Shown here: positions 1 to 8,094 of the stretch, one piece after another | How the letters are laid out: every line of letters starts with the position of its first letter | How positions within the stretch are numbered: position 1 is the first letter of the stretch | Assembly: GCF_045629565.1 (NCBI RefSeq) | Contig: NZ_JAZQRL010000007.1 | Coordinates: 1-64,000, forward strand | Direction of reading: 5' to 3' | From: Arcticibacter sp045629565 | Lineage (GTDB): Bacteria > Bacteroidota > Bacteroidia > Sphingobacteriales > Sphingobacteriaceae | DNA: 64,000 nucleotides | Notes under the pieces: generated by a model | Told to the model about the DNA's origin: nothing | The model's database searches: none | The model's input: the letters and a program-made list of their open reading frames with translations, nothing else | Position numbers and translations under genes: made by a program

Positions 1-1
1 G

Positions 2-61
2 CTGACCACCAGCTGCTGGCAGGGTGGTGGCAAGCAAGTGTACAGAAATGCAGATCTTTAA
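2..61 (+). CDS. Possible 3' end of an upstream gene (partial)
   Basis: Frame 2 is open from the window edge to a TAA at 59-61 and ends with the residues GGGKQVYRNADL. This may be the tail of a gene that starts before the window. Frame 1 is also open for longer, so the reading frame is a guess and no product can be named. Confidence 0.25.
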   Translation: MTTSCWQGGGKQVYRNADL

Positions 62-146
62 CACACTTGTCTGCATTAAATTGAATATGCATCCTCTTTT
101 TTATTTACAGAGCTAAAACATTTAGTATTTTTACGGCAAAATAATT

Positions 147-980
147 ATGTCGGTATCAATAGCATCTCTTAATTCGGGCAGCAATGGCAATTGTTACTAC
201 ATCGGTGATCAGACCGGTGGGATCTTTATAGACGCTGGTATATCATGCAAGGAAACCGAGGCCCGGATGTTACGCCTGGGTATATCCATCCGTTCCATTA
301 AAGCAATTTTCGTCTCACATGAACACACAGATCATATAAAAGGCATAGCTGTTATTTCCAGAAAATATCAGATTCCTGTTTATTTGAACCAGACGATGAT
401 TTATAACGGATGTGTAAACGTTCAAAAAGATTTGATAAGAAAATATGATGCTAACCAGCCAGTGAGGATTGGAGCACTGGAGATTACGTCATTCCCCAAA
501 CTTCACGACGCTTGCGATCCGCATAGTTTTATTGTCAGGGCTGGTACTATTACCATTGGAGTGATGACCGATATCGGCCGCGCATGTGAGCAGGTTATTA
601 AATATTTTAACATGTGCGACGCCGTTTTTTTGGAGGCTAATTACGATGATGAGATGCTCAGCAAGGGAAAATATCCGTATTACTTAAAGAATCGGATCAG
701 AAGCGGAAAAGGGCATTTGTCTAACAGGGAAGCACTTGAGTTGTTCTTAAATCACCGGGCTCCGTCTTTGAGTCACCTACTGTTATCGCATTTGTCGAAA
801 GATAACAACTGTCCTGATCTCGTTCAAAATTTGTTTAATGAGCATGCTGGAAAAACTCAGGTGATTGTTGCTTCCCGCTATAATGAGTCGCAGATATTCC
901 GGATAGGGAAGGAGCCAGGAGAGCCCGCTGCGACCAGTCCGCTAGCCGCAGTCGAAGATGCTCAATACAGCTTATTTTAA
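147..980 (+). CDS. MBL-fold metallo-hydrolase (YycJ/WalJ-like)
   Basis: The 277-residue protein carries the metallo-beta-lactamase motif HEHTDH at residues 58-63 near its N-terminus, after the opening SLNSGSNGNCYYIG that is typical of YycJ/WalJ-like members. The fold binds two metal ions, usually zinc, and hydrolyses phosphodiester or related bonds. WalJ-type proteins have been linked to DNA and cell-wall-related processes in other bacteria, but the substrate here is not known. No signal peptide is visible, so it should be cytoplasmic. It stands alone: the next gene is 299 bases away behind a terminator. Family assignment is firm; the exact role is open. Confidence 0.85.
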   Translation: MSVSIASLNSGSNGNCYYIGDQTGGIFIDAGISCKETEARMLRLGISIRSIKAIFVSHEHTDHIKGIAVISRKYQIPVYLNQTMIYNGCVNVQKDLIRKYDANQPVRIGALEITSFPKLHDACDPHSFIVRAGTITIGVMTDIGRACEQVIKYFNMCDAVFLEANYDDEMLSKGKYPYYLKNRIRSGKGHLSNREALELFLNHRAPSLSHLLLSHLSKDNNCPDLVQNLFNEHAGKTQVIVASRYNESQIFRIGKEPGEPAATSPLAAVEDAQYSLF

Positions 981-1141
981 AAGCTATACCCTTTTAAAGG
1001 GAAAAGTTTGACGAATTTAGGTTCCAACCTTGATAAACACGGTTATATAGTCAAAGTTTTATTTTTTTTTTAATTTTAAATTAACTGTCTATCAGTCAGT
1101 TGTCTTTAAAGTGAACTTTATGTGTAAAACCTGTTAAATAT

Positions 1142-1172
1142 TTTGTGAATGTTGAGCTTATAACTATATTTG
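1142..1172 (+). promoter_or_regulatory. Bacteroidota-type promoter, TTTG-N19-TATATTTG
   Basis: TTTG lies at 1142-1145 and TATATTTG at 1165-1172, separated by exactly 19 bases. This fits the -33/-7 consensus of the primary sigma factor in this phylum. Transcription should begin around 1178-1180, about 100 bases before ubiX and just before two hairpins. Confidence 0.75.
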
Positions 1173-1173
1173 T

Positions 1174-1243
1174 ATGCCCTCTCAAAGGGCATGTTTTTCA
1201 TAGGTAGATGTAGGGTCGAATACTTGTATTCGACCCTTTTTTA
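1174..1243 (+). ncRNA. Candidate short transcript with 5' hairpin and terminator
   Basis: Directly after the promoter at 1142-1172 lies a hairpin (arms 1174-1179 and 1187-1192, followed by GTTTTT) and then a perfect 12-bp hairpin with a 2-base loop (arms 1212-1223 and 1226-1237) that runs into a T tract. A transcript starting near 1179 would therefore end near 1243, about 65 bases long. It could be a small RNA or a leader that attenuates ubiX. I do not recognise an RNA family. No open reading frame of useful size is present. Confidence 0.45.
1212..1243 (+). terminator. Intrinsic terminator
   Basis: AGGGTCGAATAC at 1212-1223 pairs perfectly with GTATTCGACCCT at 1226-1237 and is followed by a run of T. 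It sits 37 bases before the ubiX start, so it either ends a short upstream transcript or attenuates ubiX. Confidence 0.8.
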
Positions 1244-1279
1244 TTTTCAACCACAATTATACTTATTTGTTGAGTAATC

Positions 1280-1843
1280 ATGATAAAAAGAAAAGTTGTA
1301 ATAGCCGTAACTGGTGCCAGTGGTGCAATTTATGCGAAAGTGTTACTTGACAAGCTAGTGGAACGGCCAGGTCAGGACCTGGAAGTAGGATTGATTATGT
1401 CCGATAACGCCTTACAGGTATGGCAGTTTGAATTGCAAAATCAGAATTATCGAAATTATCCCTTCAAAATATACTCCAAAACAGACTTTAATGCGCCGTT
1501 TGCTTCCGGATCGGCAAAATATGATACCATGATCATCTGTCCATGCTCTATGGGTACACTCGCCCGCGTTGCTTCAGGGGTATCAAATGATCTTACTACC
1601 AGAGCCGCCGATGTGATATTGAAGGAACGCCGAAAGCTTATTCTTGTTACCCGCGACACGCCTCTGAGCTTGATACATATACAGAATATGAAATTGGTTA
1701 CACAGGCAGGCGCGATTGTATGTCCGGCAACTCCTTCTTTTTACAGCCTGCCGAAGTCATTTGAAGAGCTTGCTGCTACGGTTGTTGACCGGGTACTTGA
1801 TCTTGCCGACCTCGAAGTTTCTTCGTTTCGATGGGGCGAGTAA
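1280..1843 (+). CDS. ubiX: UbiX-family flavin prenyltransferase
   Basis: The 187-residue protein has the flavoprotein fold of UbiX/Pad1: the phosphate-binding AVTGASGAIYAKVLL near the N-terminus, CPCSMGTLARVASG in the middle and RDTPLSLIHIQNM near residue 130. UbiX joins dimethylallyl phosphate to FMN, giving the prenylated flavin used by UbiD decarboxylases, here probably for quinone side-chain or aromatic acid decarboxylation. Length matches the family. It overlaps the longest form of the next frame (mtaB), but the likely mtaB start leaves a 32-base gap. No ubiD partner is in the window. Confidence 0.92.
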   Translation: MIKRKVVIAVTGASGAIYAKVLLDKLVERPGQDLEVGLIMSDNALQVWQFELQNQNYRNYPFKIYSKTDFNAPFASGSAKYDTMIICPCSMGTLARVASGVSNDLTTRAADVILKERRKLILVTRDTPLSLIHIQNMKLVTQAGAIVCPATPSFYSLPKSFEELAATVVDRVLDLADLEVSSFRWGE

Positions 1844-1857
1844 ATAGTAAAAATAAC

Positions 1858-1865
1858 TATCTTTG
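1858..1865 (+). promoter_or_regulatory. -7 promoter element (TATCTTTG) before mtaB
   Basis: TATCTTTG matches TAnnTTTG and lies 10 bases before the chosen mtaB start, a spacing often seen in this group. No TTTG box stands 19 bases upstream, so the site is supported by one half only. Confidence 0.4.
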
Positions 1866-1875
1866 CCCCTTGATT

Positions 1876-3198
1876 ATGAGCAGAAAAGTTGCATTTTACA
1901 CGCTAGGTTGTAAACTTAATTATTCTGAAACTTCAACAATAGGAAGGTTATTCAGTGAAGCGGGATTCCAGACGGTTAGTTTTACAGACACTCCGGATGT
2001 ATTCCTTATAAATACTTGTTCCGTTACCGACAACGCGGATAAGAAGTGCCGAAAAGTAGTAAAGGAGGCTCTTAAGCAGTCGCCTAACGCATATATTGTA
2101 ATCGTAGGGTGCTATGCTCAACTCAAACCCGCAGAAATAGCTGAAATTCCGGGCGTGGATCTGGTTCTTGGGGCAGCAGAAAAGTTTCGGATCATTGAGT
2201 ATCTGACCGATTTAACCAAGCAGCCGAAAACGATAGTCCATAACCAGCCGATTGTCGAAGCAAATCAATTCGTGCCATCCTTTTCATATGGCGACCGCAC
2301 CCGTACCTTTTTAAAGGTTCAGGACGGATGTGATTACTCATGCACATTTTGCACGATTCCTCTGGCAAGAGGCTCCAGCAGAAGTGATACAATCGAAAAC
2401 GTTGTTGCCCAGGCGCAGGCCATCGCTGCTTCCGGCGTGAAAGAGATTGTTTTAACAGGTGTAAATATTGGAGACTTCGGTATTCGAGAAGGCGCAAGGG
2501 AAGATAGATTTTTTGATCTGGTTCAAGCACTTGATGAAGTGGAGGGTATCGATAGGATTCGCATATCGTCTATTGAGCCTAATTTGCTTACCGAAGAAAT
2601 TATTAGATTTGTAGCGAATTCCAAGCGTTTTGTGCCGCATTTTCATATTCCTTTGCAATCTGGCAGTAATAAAATACTGGGTTTAATGCGCAGGCGTTAT
2701 AAGCGGGACCTCTATCAGGAGAAAGTTGCAGCGATAAAGGCGATAATGCCCGACTGCTGCATCGGTGTTGATGTGATAGTGGGTTTTCCGGGAGAGACGA
2801 GAGAAGATTTTCTCGACACCTATAATTTTATAAATGGCTTGGATATATCCTACCTCCATGTGTTTACCTATTCAGAGCGTGAAAATACTCCTGCTGCTGA
2901 AATGCCCGATCCGGTACCCGGATCACAAAGAGCGGATCGGAGCAAAATGCTTCACATCCTGTCTGACAAAAAAAGAAGGGCATTTTATACAAGTCAATTG
3001 GGCAGTAATCAACTCGTGCTGTTTGAGGCTGACCAGAAAGATGGTTACATGCATGGTTTCACGTCCAATTATGTAAGGGTTAAAGTGAAGTTTGACCCCT
3101 TACTGGTGAACGAAACGAGGCTTGTTCTTTTAACTTCAGTAGCAGACGATGGCGATGTCGAAGTAGTGGAAGCAGCAGCTGAAGTATTGATTCATTAA
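1876..3198 (+). CDS. mtaB: tRNA t6A37 methylthiotransferase MtaB
   Basis: The 440-residue protein is a radical-SAM methylthiotransferase that turns t6A at position 37 of tRNA into ms2t6A. The N-terminal cluster cysteines sit at residues 12, 48 and 79 (GCKLN, NTCSVTD, GCYAQ). The radical-SAM motif CxxxCxxC is at 152, 156 and 159 (DGCDYSCTFCTIP). A TRAM-like tail follows. The frame opens at 1831 inside ubiX, but ATG at 1876 starts with MSRKVAFYTLGCKLN, as expected for the family, and follows a TAnnTTTG element, so I chose it. The next gene, lgt, starts 27 bases downstream, which suggests one operon. Confidence 0.92.
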   Translation: MSRKVAFYTLGCKLNYSETSTIGRLFSEAGFQTVSFTDTPDVFLINTCSVTDNADKKCRKVVKEALKQSPNAYIVIVGCYAQLKPAEIAEIPGVDLVLGAAEKFRIIEYLTDLTKQPKTIVHNQPIVEANQFVPSFSYGDRTRTFLKVQDGCDYSCTFCTIPLARGSSRSDTIENVVAQAQAIAASGVKEIVLTGVNIGDFGIREGAREDRFFDLVQALDEVEGIDRIRISSIEPNLLTEEIIRFVANSKRFVPHFHIPLQSGSNKILGLMRRRYKRDLYQEKVAAIKAIMPDCCIGVDVIVGFPGETREDFLDTYNFINGLDISYLHVFTYSERENTPAAEMPDPVPGSQRADRSKMLHILSDKKRRAFYTSQLGSNQLVLFEADQKDGYMHGFTSNYVRVKVKFDPLLVNETRLVLLTSVADDGDVEVVEAAAEVLIH

Positions 3199-3225
3199 TT
3201 TTTATTATTCATTTCATAATCAACC

Positions 3226-4392
3226 ATGTTTCCTAACCTCTCGCATCTGATAGAGTATCTCACCGGACTGAATATTCCGCTTCCCATCCAAACGTTTGGC
3301 TTCTTTGTAGCACTTGCCTTCGTGGCGGGCTATTGGGCGTTTAGCGAAGAATTAAAGAGAAAGGAGAAACAAGGACTGGTTCATCCTTTCAAAAGAAAGG
3401 TTACCATTGGCGAGCCTGCTTCTACTTCGGAAATGCTGATGAATGGCTTGTTTGGTTTCTTGTTAGGATATAAAATTGTTGCCGCCATTTTTAGTTATAG
3501 CGAATTCGTCAATGATCCGCAAAGCTTTATTTTATCGGGGAGAGGCAACTTTTTCGGTGGCCTAATTGTCGGTTTAGCTTTTGCTTTCATGGCTTTTAAC
3601 GATAAAAAGAAAGTTCAACTCCCAAAACCGCGGGTTGTCGAAGAAGTCGTTCATCCTTACCAGTATATGAGCACGCTGATCGTTTGGGCAGCTGTATGGG
3701 GCTTTCTCGGTGCAAAGATCTTCCACAATTTGGAGTATTTCGATGAGTTTATGCGCGACCCGATAGGTGGCCTTATTGCGTTTAGCGGACTCACCTTTTA
3801 TGGTGGTTTAATTTGTGGTGGTGCCGCAGTTTTATATCTGGCTCATAAGAGGGGAATTAAGCCGGTTCATATGCTGGATGTAGGCGGACCAGGTATGATG
3901 CTTGCCTATGCTGTCGGTCGGATGGGATGCCACATGTCGGGAGATGGTGACTGGGGTATTGAAAATTACAGCCCGAAGCCGGGATGGCTTAGCTGGGCTC
4001 CTGATTGGGTATGGTCATTTAAATTTCCCCATAATGTTATTAATGAAGGTGTACCTATTCCGGGATGTGTCGGCCGGTATTGTAATGAGCTTCCTGTAGC
4101 AGTGTACCCCACCTCATTGTATGAGTTCCTGGGCGGACTTTTACTATTTGCGGTGCTGTGGTCTCTGAGAACAAAGATAAAGCCTGCGGGAATGATGTTT
4201 TCTCTATACCTTATTTTAGCAGGTGTTGAGCGCTTTCTTATTGAGCTTATCCGGGTTAATTCTAAATATCATGTAGGGGGGCTTAGTTTTACTCAGGCCG
4301 AACTTATTTCCACCATAATGGTTTTGCTAGGAGTAGCAGGGATCATTTGGTCGCTGAATAATTACAAAAGCCAGAAAGTCCAGTCAGTATGA
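3226..4392 (+). CDS. lgt: Prolipoprotein diacylglyceryl transferase
   Basis: This 388-residue multi-pass inner-membrane enzyme moves diacylglycerol from phosphatidylglycerol to the lipobox cysteine of prolipoproteins. Visible family features are GLTFYGGLI, the substrate-binding loop AVGRMGCHMSGDGDWG and VYPTSLYE. The loop differs from the GRxGNFxNxE form seen in Escherichia coli, which looks like the Bacteroidota variant. The protein is about 100 residues longer than the E. coli enzyme (about 290), because of extra N-terminal and internal segments (around residues 30-135). Its stop overlaps the next start (ATGA at 4389-4392), so it is translationally coupled to the inositol monophosphatase-like gene. 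Confidence 0.9.
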   Translation: MFPNLSHLIEYLTGLNIPLPIQTFGFFVALAFVAGYWAFSEELKRKEKQGLVHPFKRKVTIGEPASTSEMLMNGLFGFLLGYKIVAAIFSYSEFVNDPQSFILSGRGNFFGGLIVGLAFAFMAFNDKKKVQLPKPRVVEEVVHPYQYMSTLIVWAAVWGFLGAKIFHNLEYFDEFMRDPIGGLIAFSGLTFYGGLICGGAAVLYLAHKRGIKPVHMLDVGGPGMMLAYAVGRMGCHMSGDGDWGIENYSPKPGWLSWAPDWVWSFKFPHNVINEGVPIPGCVGRYCNELPVAVYPTSLYEFLGGLLLFAVLWSLRTKIKPAGMMFSLYLILAGVERFLIELIRVNSKYHVGGLSFTQAELISTIMVLLGVAGIIWSLNNYKSQKVQSV

Positions 4393-5183
4393 ATTTAGAG
4401 CATTTAACCAATCAGGTAATAGAACTGGCAAAGTCGGCGGGTTCGTTCATCCGCGAAGAATCCTCCAGATTTGATGCTGCGAAGATTGAGTATAAGGGGC
4501 TTAACGATATGGTATCTTACGTTGACAAGGGTGCTGAAGAAATGATCGTTGCCGGCTTATCCAAATACTTACCAGCAGCAGGCTTCGTTACGGAAGAGCA
4601 GACGATTAACAAAGTTGGCGAAGTGTATAACTGGATCGTAGATCCTCTTGATGGAACCACCAACTTTATTCATGGCATACCTGCTTTCTCCGTGAGTATC
4701 GCTCTCCAAAAGAACGATGAACTGCTTATCGGGGTTATCTATGAAGTTAATCGGGATGAGTGTTTCTATGCCTGGAAGGACGGCGGATCTTTTATGAATG
4801 GTAAGAAAATTACGGTAACGGGCAATGAAACATTTTCTGCTTCCTTACTCGCGACGGGGTTTCCTTATTATAACTTCGAAAAACTAGAAAGATACATTAA
4901 CGTATTCAGGGAACTTACTCAGGTAAGCCACGGCTTAAGGCGCATAGGTTCAGCGGCGGTAGATCTCGCCTATGTAGCCTGCGGTAGGTTTGACGGATTT
5001 TTTGAATATAATCTTAACGCATACGATATTGCAGCTGGTGTCATCCTTGTTCGTGAGGCCGGAGGATTGGTAACAAACTTTTCCGGCACGGAAGAAGTGT
5101 TTGAGGCAAGGGAGCTGATCGCAGGTAATCCCTTTATCGCTTCAGAGCTTCACCAAGTCATTAGTAAGCATTTTAGCGATTAA
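4389..5183 (+). CDS. suhB: Inositol monophosphatase family protein (SuhB-like)
   Basis: The 264-residue protein has the metal-binding motif DPLDGTTNF at residues 85-93 and the C-terminal AYDIAAGVILVREAGG motif of the inositol monophosphatase family. These enzymes remove phosphate from inositol phosphates or similar small molecules with Mg2+. A glutamate of the first metal site is in FVTEEQ near residue 70. Start overlaps the lgt stop by four bases. A strong bidirectional terminator follows at 5240-5280. The substrate is uncertain: the family also contains CysQ and fructose-bisphosphatase-like members. Confidence 0.88.
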   Translation: MNLEHLTNQVIELAKSAGSFIREESSRFDAAKIEYKGLNDMVSYVDKGAEEMIVAGLSKYLPAAGFVTEEQTINKVGEVYNWIVDPLDGTTNFIHGIPAFSVSIALQKNDELLIGVIYEVNRDECFYAWKDGGSFMNGKKITVTGNETFSASLLATGFPYYNFEKLERYINVFRELTQVSHGLRRIGSAAVDLAYVACGRFDGFFEYNLNAYDIAAGVILVREAGGLVTNFSGTEEVFEARELIAGNPFIASELHQVISKHFSD

Positions 5184-5239
5184 GCCGCCAATACTCCCGG
5201 TTTGTTGTTAGACGTGAGACTCGACTGCCGTTGGCTGAT

Positions 5240-5280
5240 AAACAGAAGCCCTTTAGTTTCTTACTAAGGGGCTTCTGTTT
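5240..5280. terminator. Bidirectional intrinsic terminator
   Basis: A 17-bp stem (arms 5240-5256 and 5264-5280, one G-U pair, 7-base loop) has A-rich and T-rich outer ends. It lies between convergent suhB and the Nfu gene and can serve both strands. Confidence 0.85.
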
Positions 5281-5329
5281 ATAAAAGGAAATCTATATGA
5301 ACTGATGGCAGATATGACCTGCGTAAACA

Positions 5330-5887
5330 TTAAAGAGCTTCGGAAACAACTTCTGTTACTTCGGGAACCATCCTTTTTAAAAGACTCTCAATACCGGCTT
5401 TCAACGTGTAGGTGGAAGACGGGCATCCACTGCAAGATCCTCTTAGCTCAACAGTCACTATACCATTTTCAAAAGATCGGTAACTGATAGCACCGCCATC
5501 TTGCTCTACGGCAGGTCTTACGTAATCGTGAAGAATTTGCTGGATCTTAATTTCAGTTTCTGTTCCTTCAAACGCCGTGTTTTCATCTACCACTACATCT
5601 TTAACGCGCAGCTCTGCCTCGGTGGCACCTTTAACAAATTCCTTAAGTATCGGCTCTATGTCGGCCCATTCAGCATCTTCCGTTTTGGTAACAGTGACGA
5701 AATTACTTGCAAAGAAAACACCATTTACGAAATTAAACTTGTAAAGTTCTTTTGCAAAGGGAGAGGCCTCAGCACTCTCTTTCGTCGGGTAATCCACACT
5801 TCCGTTAAGCAGAAGCTTGTTCACCAGAAACTTCATGGTAGCTGGATTGGGTGTGGACTCTGTATATACGTTTATATTAATTGCCAT
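5330..5887 (-). CDS. NifU-like (Nfu) iron-sulfur cluster carrier
   Basis: The 185-residue protein has an N-terminal Nfu domain (residues 5-90, opening with ESTPNPATMKF) and a C-terminal NifU-type domain whose GSCSGCPSS carries the cluster cysteines C152 and C155. This two-domain form resembles mitochondrial NFU1 and delivers Fe-S clusters to target proteins. It is likely transcribed alone, since a TAnnTTTG element lies 17 bases before its start (reverse complement of 5905-5912) and purB ends more than 100 bases upstream. Confidence 0.92.
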   Translation of the reverse strand: MAININVYTESTPNPATMKFLVNKLLLNGSVDYPTKESAEASPFAKELYKFNFVNGVFFASNFVTVTKTEDAEWADIEPILKEFVKGATEAELRVKDVVVDENTAFEGTETEIKIQQILHDYVRPAVEQDGGAISYRSFENGIVTVELRGSCSGCPSSTYTLKAGIESLLKRMVPEVTEVVSEAL

Positions 5888-5990
5888 TAGATGTATGTTT
5901 TATACAAAATTATCAAAAATATCAGCCTGCCCCTGTGTTAGCTGAGCTTTTTACGTGTAGATGACCCACAGGCGACAGGTGTGCCCTGGA

Positions 5991-7334
5991 TTATACGCCA
6001 ACGTAGGTGAGTGGACTGATTTTTCTGATTTCATCCTTCACGTCTTCTGAAACGTTGAGGGTAGACACGAAAGCGGATATGGTTGAAGCGCTCACCTTCT
6101 CATTGGTCCGCGTGAGCTCCTTTAATGCCTCGTACGGATTGGGATAGCCCTCTCTCCTTAAAATGGTTTGTATGGCTTCTGCGGCCACCGCCCAGTTCTC
6201 ATTCAGATGTCCTTCAATTACGGTTCTGTTGAGGAGTAACTTTCCAAGCCCCTTTAAGGTCGACTTCACGGCTATCAGCGAGTGTGCTATCGGTACACCT
6301 ACGTTTCTTAACACTGTAGAATCGGTCAGGTCTCTTTGTAGGCGGGATACCGGCAGTTTGGCAGCAAGGTGTTCAAAAAGTGCGTTCGCTATTCCCAGGT
6401 TTCCTTCAGAATTTTCAAAGTCAATCGGATTTACCTTATGTGGCATGGCTGATGAACCAACTTCTCCGGCTTTGATTTTCTGGCCGAAATAGTTCATCAT
6501 GATATACATCCACATGTCGCGGTCGAGATCCAAAATAATGTTATTGATCCGCTTAAATACGTCGCAATGTGCAGCGAAGTTATCGTAATGTTCTATTTGT
6601 GTAGTGTACTGTGAGCGATTTAAGTGGAGTTGGTTGTTAACAAAGTTATTCGCGAATTGCTTCCAGTCGATTGAAGGGTAAGCGATGTGATGTGCATTGA
6701 AATTACCCGTCGCGCCACCGAACTTCGCGGAAAATGGGATTACTTTTAACTGCTCGAGTTGAGCCTCCAGACGTTCCACAAAGACGTAGATCTCTTTACC
6801 CAGGCGGGTGGGTGAAGCAGGCTGTCCATGTGTGTGCGCCAGCATCGGGATTTCTGCCCAGTCTGAAGCCAGTCCCTTTAACTTATCGATCAGCTCGGTA
6901 ATAGCAGGCAGGTAAGATTCTTCGACAGCAAGCTTTAGCGAATAGGGTATTGCCGTATTGTTGATGTCTTGAGATGTAAGTCCGAAATGTATAAATTCCT
7001 TATATTCTTGTAAATTCAGACTGTCAAAAACTTCCTTTATGAAATATTCAACCGCCTTAACGTCATGGTTGGTAACACGTTCTATCTCCTTAACACGTAA
7101 AGCATCCTCATCCCTGAAATTAATATAGATAGACCTTAGCGCGTCAAAATGCCCGGCTGGAAAGTTTTCAAGCTGGGGAAGAGGAATAGATGCCAGTGCG
7201 ATGAAGTACTCTATTTCCACATAGACCCTGAACTTGATGAGCGCGGCCTCTGAAAAATATGCTGATAGTTCGCGGGTGGAATTTGCATATCGCCCATCAA
7301 CAGGAGATATGGCATTTAGTGAAGATAGTATCAT
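5991..7334 (-). CDS. purB: Adenylosuccinate lyase
   Basis: The 447-residue protein belongs to the fumarase/aspartase superfamily. It shows AHTHGQPASPTRLGKE (H169 region) and the flexible signature loop GSSAMPHKVNPIDFEN at residues 293-308 with the catalytic serine. It catalyses two fumarate-releasing steps of purine synthesis, on SAICAR and on adenylosuccinate. Length and motifs fit the E. coli-like subgroup. A TAACTTTG -7 element is found 14 bases before the start (reverse complement of 7349-7356). It is monocistronic; purE and purK lie elsewhere in this window. Confidence 0.95.
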   Translation of the reverse strand: MILSSLNAISPVDGRYANSTRELSAYFSEAALIKFRVYVEIEYFIALASIPLPQLENFPAGHFDALRSIYINFRDEDALRVKEIERVTNHDVKAVEYFIKEVFDSLNLQEYKEFIHFGLTSQDINNTAIPYSLKLAVEESYLPAITELIDKLKGLASDWAEIPMLAHTHGQPASPTRLGKEIYVFVERLEAQLEQLKVIPFSAKFGGATGNFNAHHIAYPSIDWKQFANNFVNNQLHLNRSQYTTQIEHYDNFAAHCDVFKRINNIILDLDRDMWMYIMMNYFGQKIKAGEVGSSAMPHKVNPIDFENSEGNLGIANALFEHLAAKLPVSRLQRDLTDSTVLRNVGVPIAHSLIAVKSTLKGLGKLLLNRTVIEGHLNENWAVAAEAIQTILRREGYPNPYEALKELTRTNEKVSASTISAFVSTLNVSEDVKDEIRKISPLTYVGV

Positions 7335-7410
7335 TTTGTAAATTTTGCCAAAGTTAATGTTTTATGGAAGACAGGGAAAAAGTATTGTAGATTGTAAGGC
7401 AAGACAAAAA

Positions 7411-7441
7411 AAAACCTGTAACTTGATAAGCTACAGGTTTT
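7411..7441 (-). terminator. Intrinsic terminator of the small lipoprotein gene
   Basis: AAAACCTGTA at 7411-7420 pairs with TACAGGTTTT at 7432-7441, with CTT/AAG able to extend the stem inward. On the minus strand it is followed by a long T run, so it ends the transcript of the lipoprotein gene at 7485-7694. Confidence 0.8.
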
Positions 7442-7484
7442 AAAACATGTCCTTCTGTAAGGAACAGAAAGTGTGTTTTGAATA

Positions 7485-7694
7485 TTAGTTCTGAATTGAA
7501 TCAACAGCAGCAGAAGAAGCTGAATCGATAGTGTCAGTTTTAGCGTCAGCAGAAGCGTCGATTGAATCGATGCTAGCATCTGCAGTTGAATCGATTGAAT
7601 CTGCAGTGTTGTTTTCAGTTTGAGAAGAGTTACAAGCTGATGCAGAAAGAGTAATAGCTAAAGCTAAAAAGCCGAATTTAAATAGATTTTTCAT
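7485..7694 (-). CDS. Small Asp/Ser/Thr-rich lipoprotein (copy 1)
   Basis: This 69-residue protein has a lipoprotein signal peptide that ends in SASAC, with the lipidated cysteine at residue 21. The mature part of about 49 residues is almost only Asp, Ser, Ala, Thr and Asn, with repeated DSIDS-like units, no aromatic residues and strong negative charge. It should be an unstructured chain tethered to a membrane. It is a tandem paralogue of the gene at 7792-7986: signal peptides are nearly identical and the upstream promoter elements match. Function is unknown. Similar short proteins occur in Sphingobacteriaceae, as far as I recall. An ECF-type promoter lies at 7720-7744 on the minus strand. Confidence 0.8.
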   Translation of the reverse strand: MKNLFKFGFLALAITLSASACNSSQTENNTADSIDSTADASIDSIDASADAKTDTIDSASSAAVDSIQN

Positions 7695-7719
7695 TTTATT
7701 TTTTAATAGTTTATTGTTA

Positions 7720-7745
7720 ATACCGGTATTTCTAATAGGTAACCT
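7720..7745 (-). promoter_or_regulatory. Putative ECF promoter of lipoprotein copy 1
   Basis: Read on the minus strand, AGGTTAC (7745-7739) is followed after exactly 14 bases by GGTAT (7724-7720) and then TAACA. The same GGTTAC-N14-GGTAT arrangement lies before the second lipoprotein gene and before the sigma gene. It sits 26 bases before the start codon. Assignment to the neighbouring sigma factor is inferred from co-occurrence. Confidence 0.65.
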
Positions 7746-7791
7746 TGACTTGCGAAAAAAATCAAAAATATTTCTCGCTTTTTCTCAAAGA

Positions 7792-7986
7792 TTATTGAGC
7801 TACAGTTGAATCAACAACTACAGTTGAATCAAGAACAGCAGTAGTGTCAGATAGCATAGTAGTGTCAGTTGTAGCAGAATCTACCAAAGTAGAGTCAGCA
7901 CCACTTTCAGTTTTAGTAGAGTTGCAAGCAGATGCTGTTAAAGTGATAGCCAATGCTAAGAAACCGAATTTTACTAGATTTTTCAT
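7792..7986 (-). CDS. Small Asp/Ser/Thr-rich lipoprotein (copy 2)
   Basis: A 64-residue lipoprotein with signal peptide and lipobox TASAC (cysteine 21) and a mature tail of 44 residues rich in Asp, Ser, Thr and Val (units like LDSTVVVDST). I use the ATG at 7986 (MKNLVKFGF), not the longer frame from 8016, because it aligns with copy 1 and lies 41 bases after the promoter element. The first 25 residues match copy 1 almost exactly while the tails diverge, keeping composition rather than sequence. No clear terminator was seen between the two copies, so read-through into copy 1 is possible. Confidence 0.8.
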   Translation of the reverse strand: MKNLVKFGFLALAITLTASACNSTKTESGADSTLVDSATTDTTMLSDTTAVLDSTVVVDSTVAQ

Positions 7987-8026
7987 TTTAATGTCTTTAT
8001 GATTTTTTACAAACAATTTACTGTTA

Positions 8027-8052
8027 ATACCAGGTCTCCCGAAAAGTAACCC
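8027..8052 (-). promoter_or_regulatory. Putative ECF promoter of lipoprotein copy 2
   Basis: On the minus strand GGGTTAC (8052-8046), 14 bases, then GGTAT (8031-8027) followed by TAACA. Spacing is identical to the elements at 7720-7745 and 8095-8120. The 10-base stretch GGTATTAACA is the same in both lipoprotein promoters. Confidence 0.65.
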
Positions 8053-8094
8053 AAATAACTCAATATTTTTTTCTTTCTAATTTTACTTATCATT

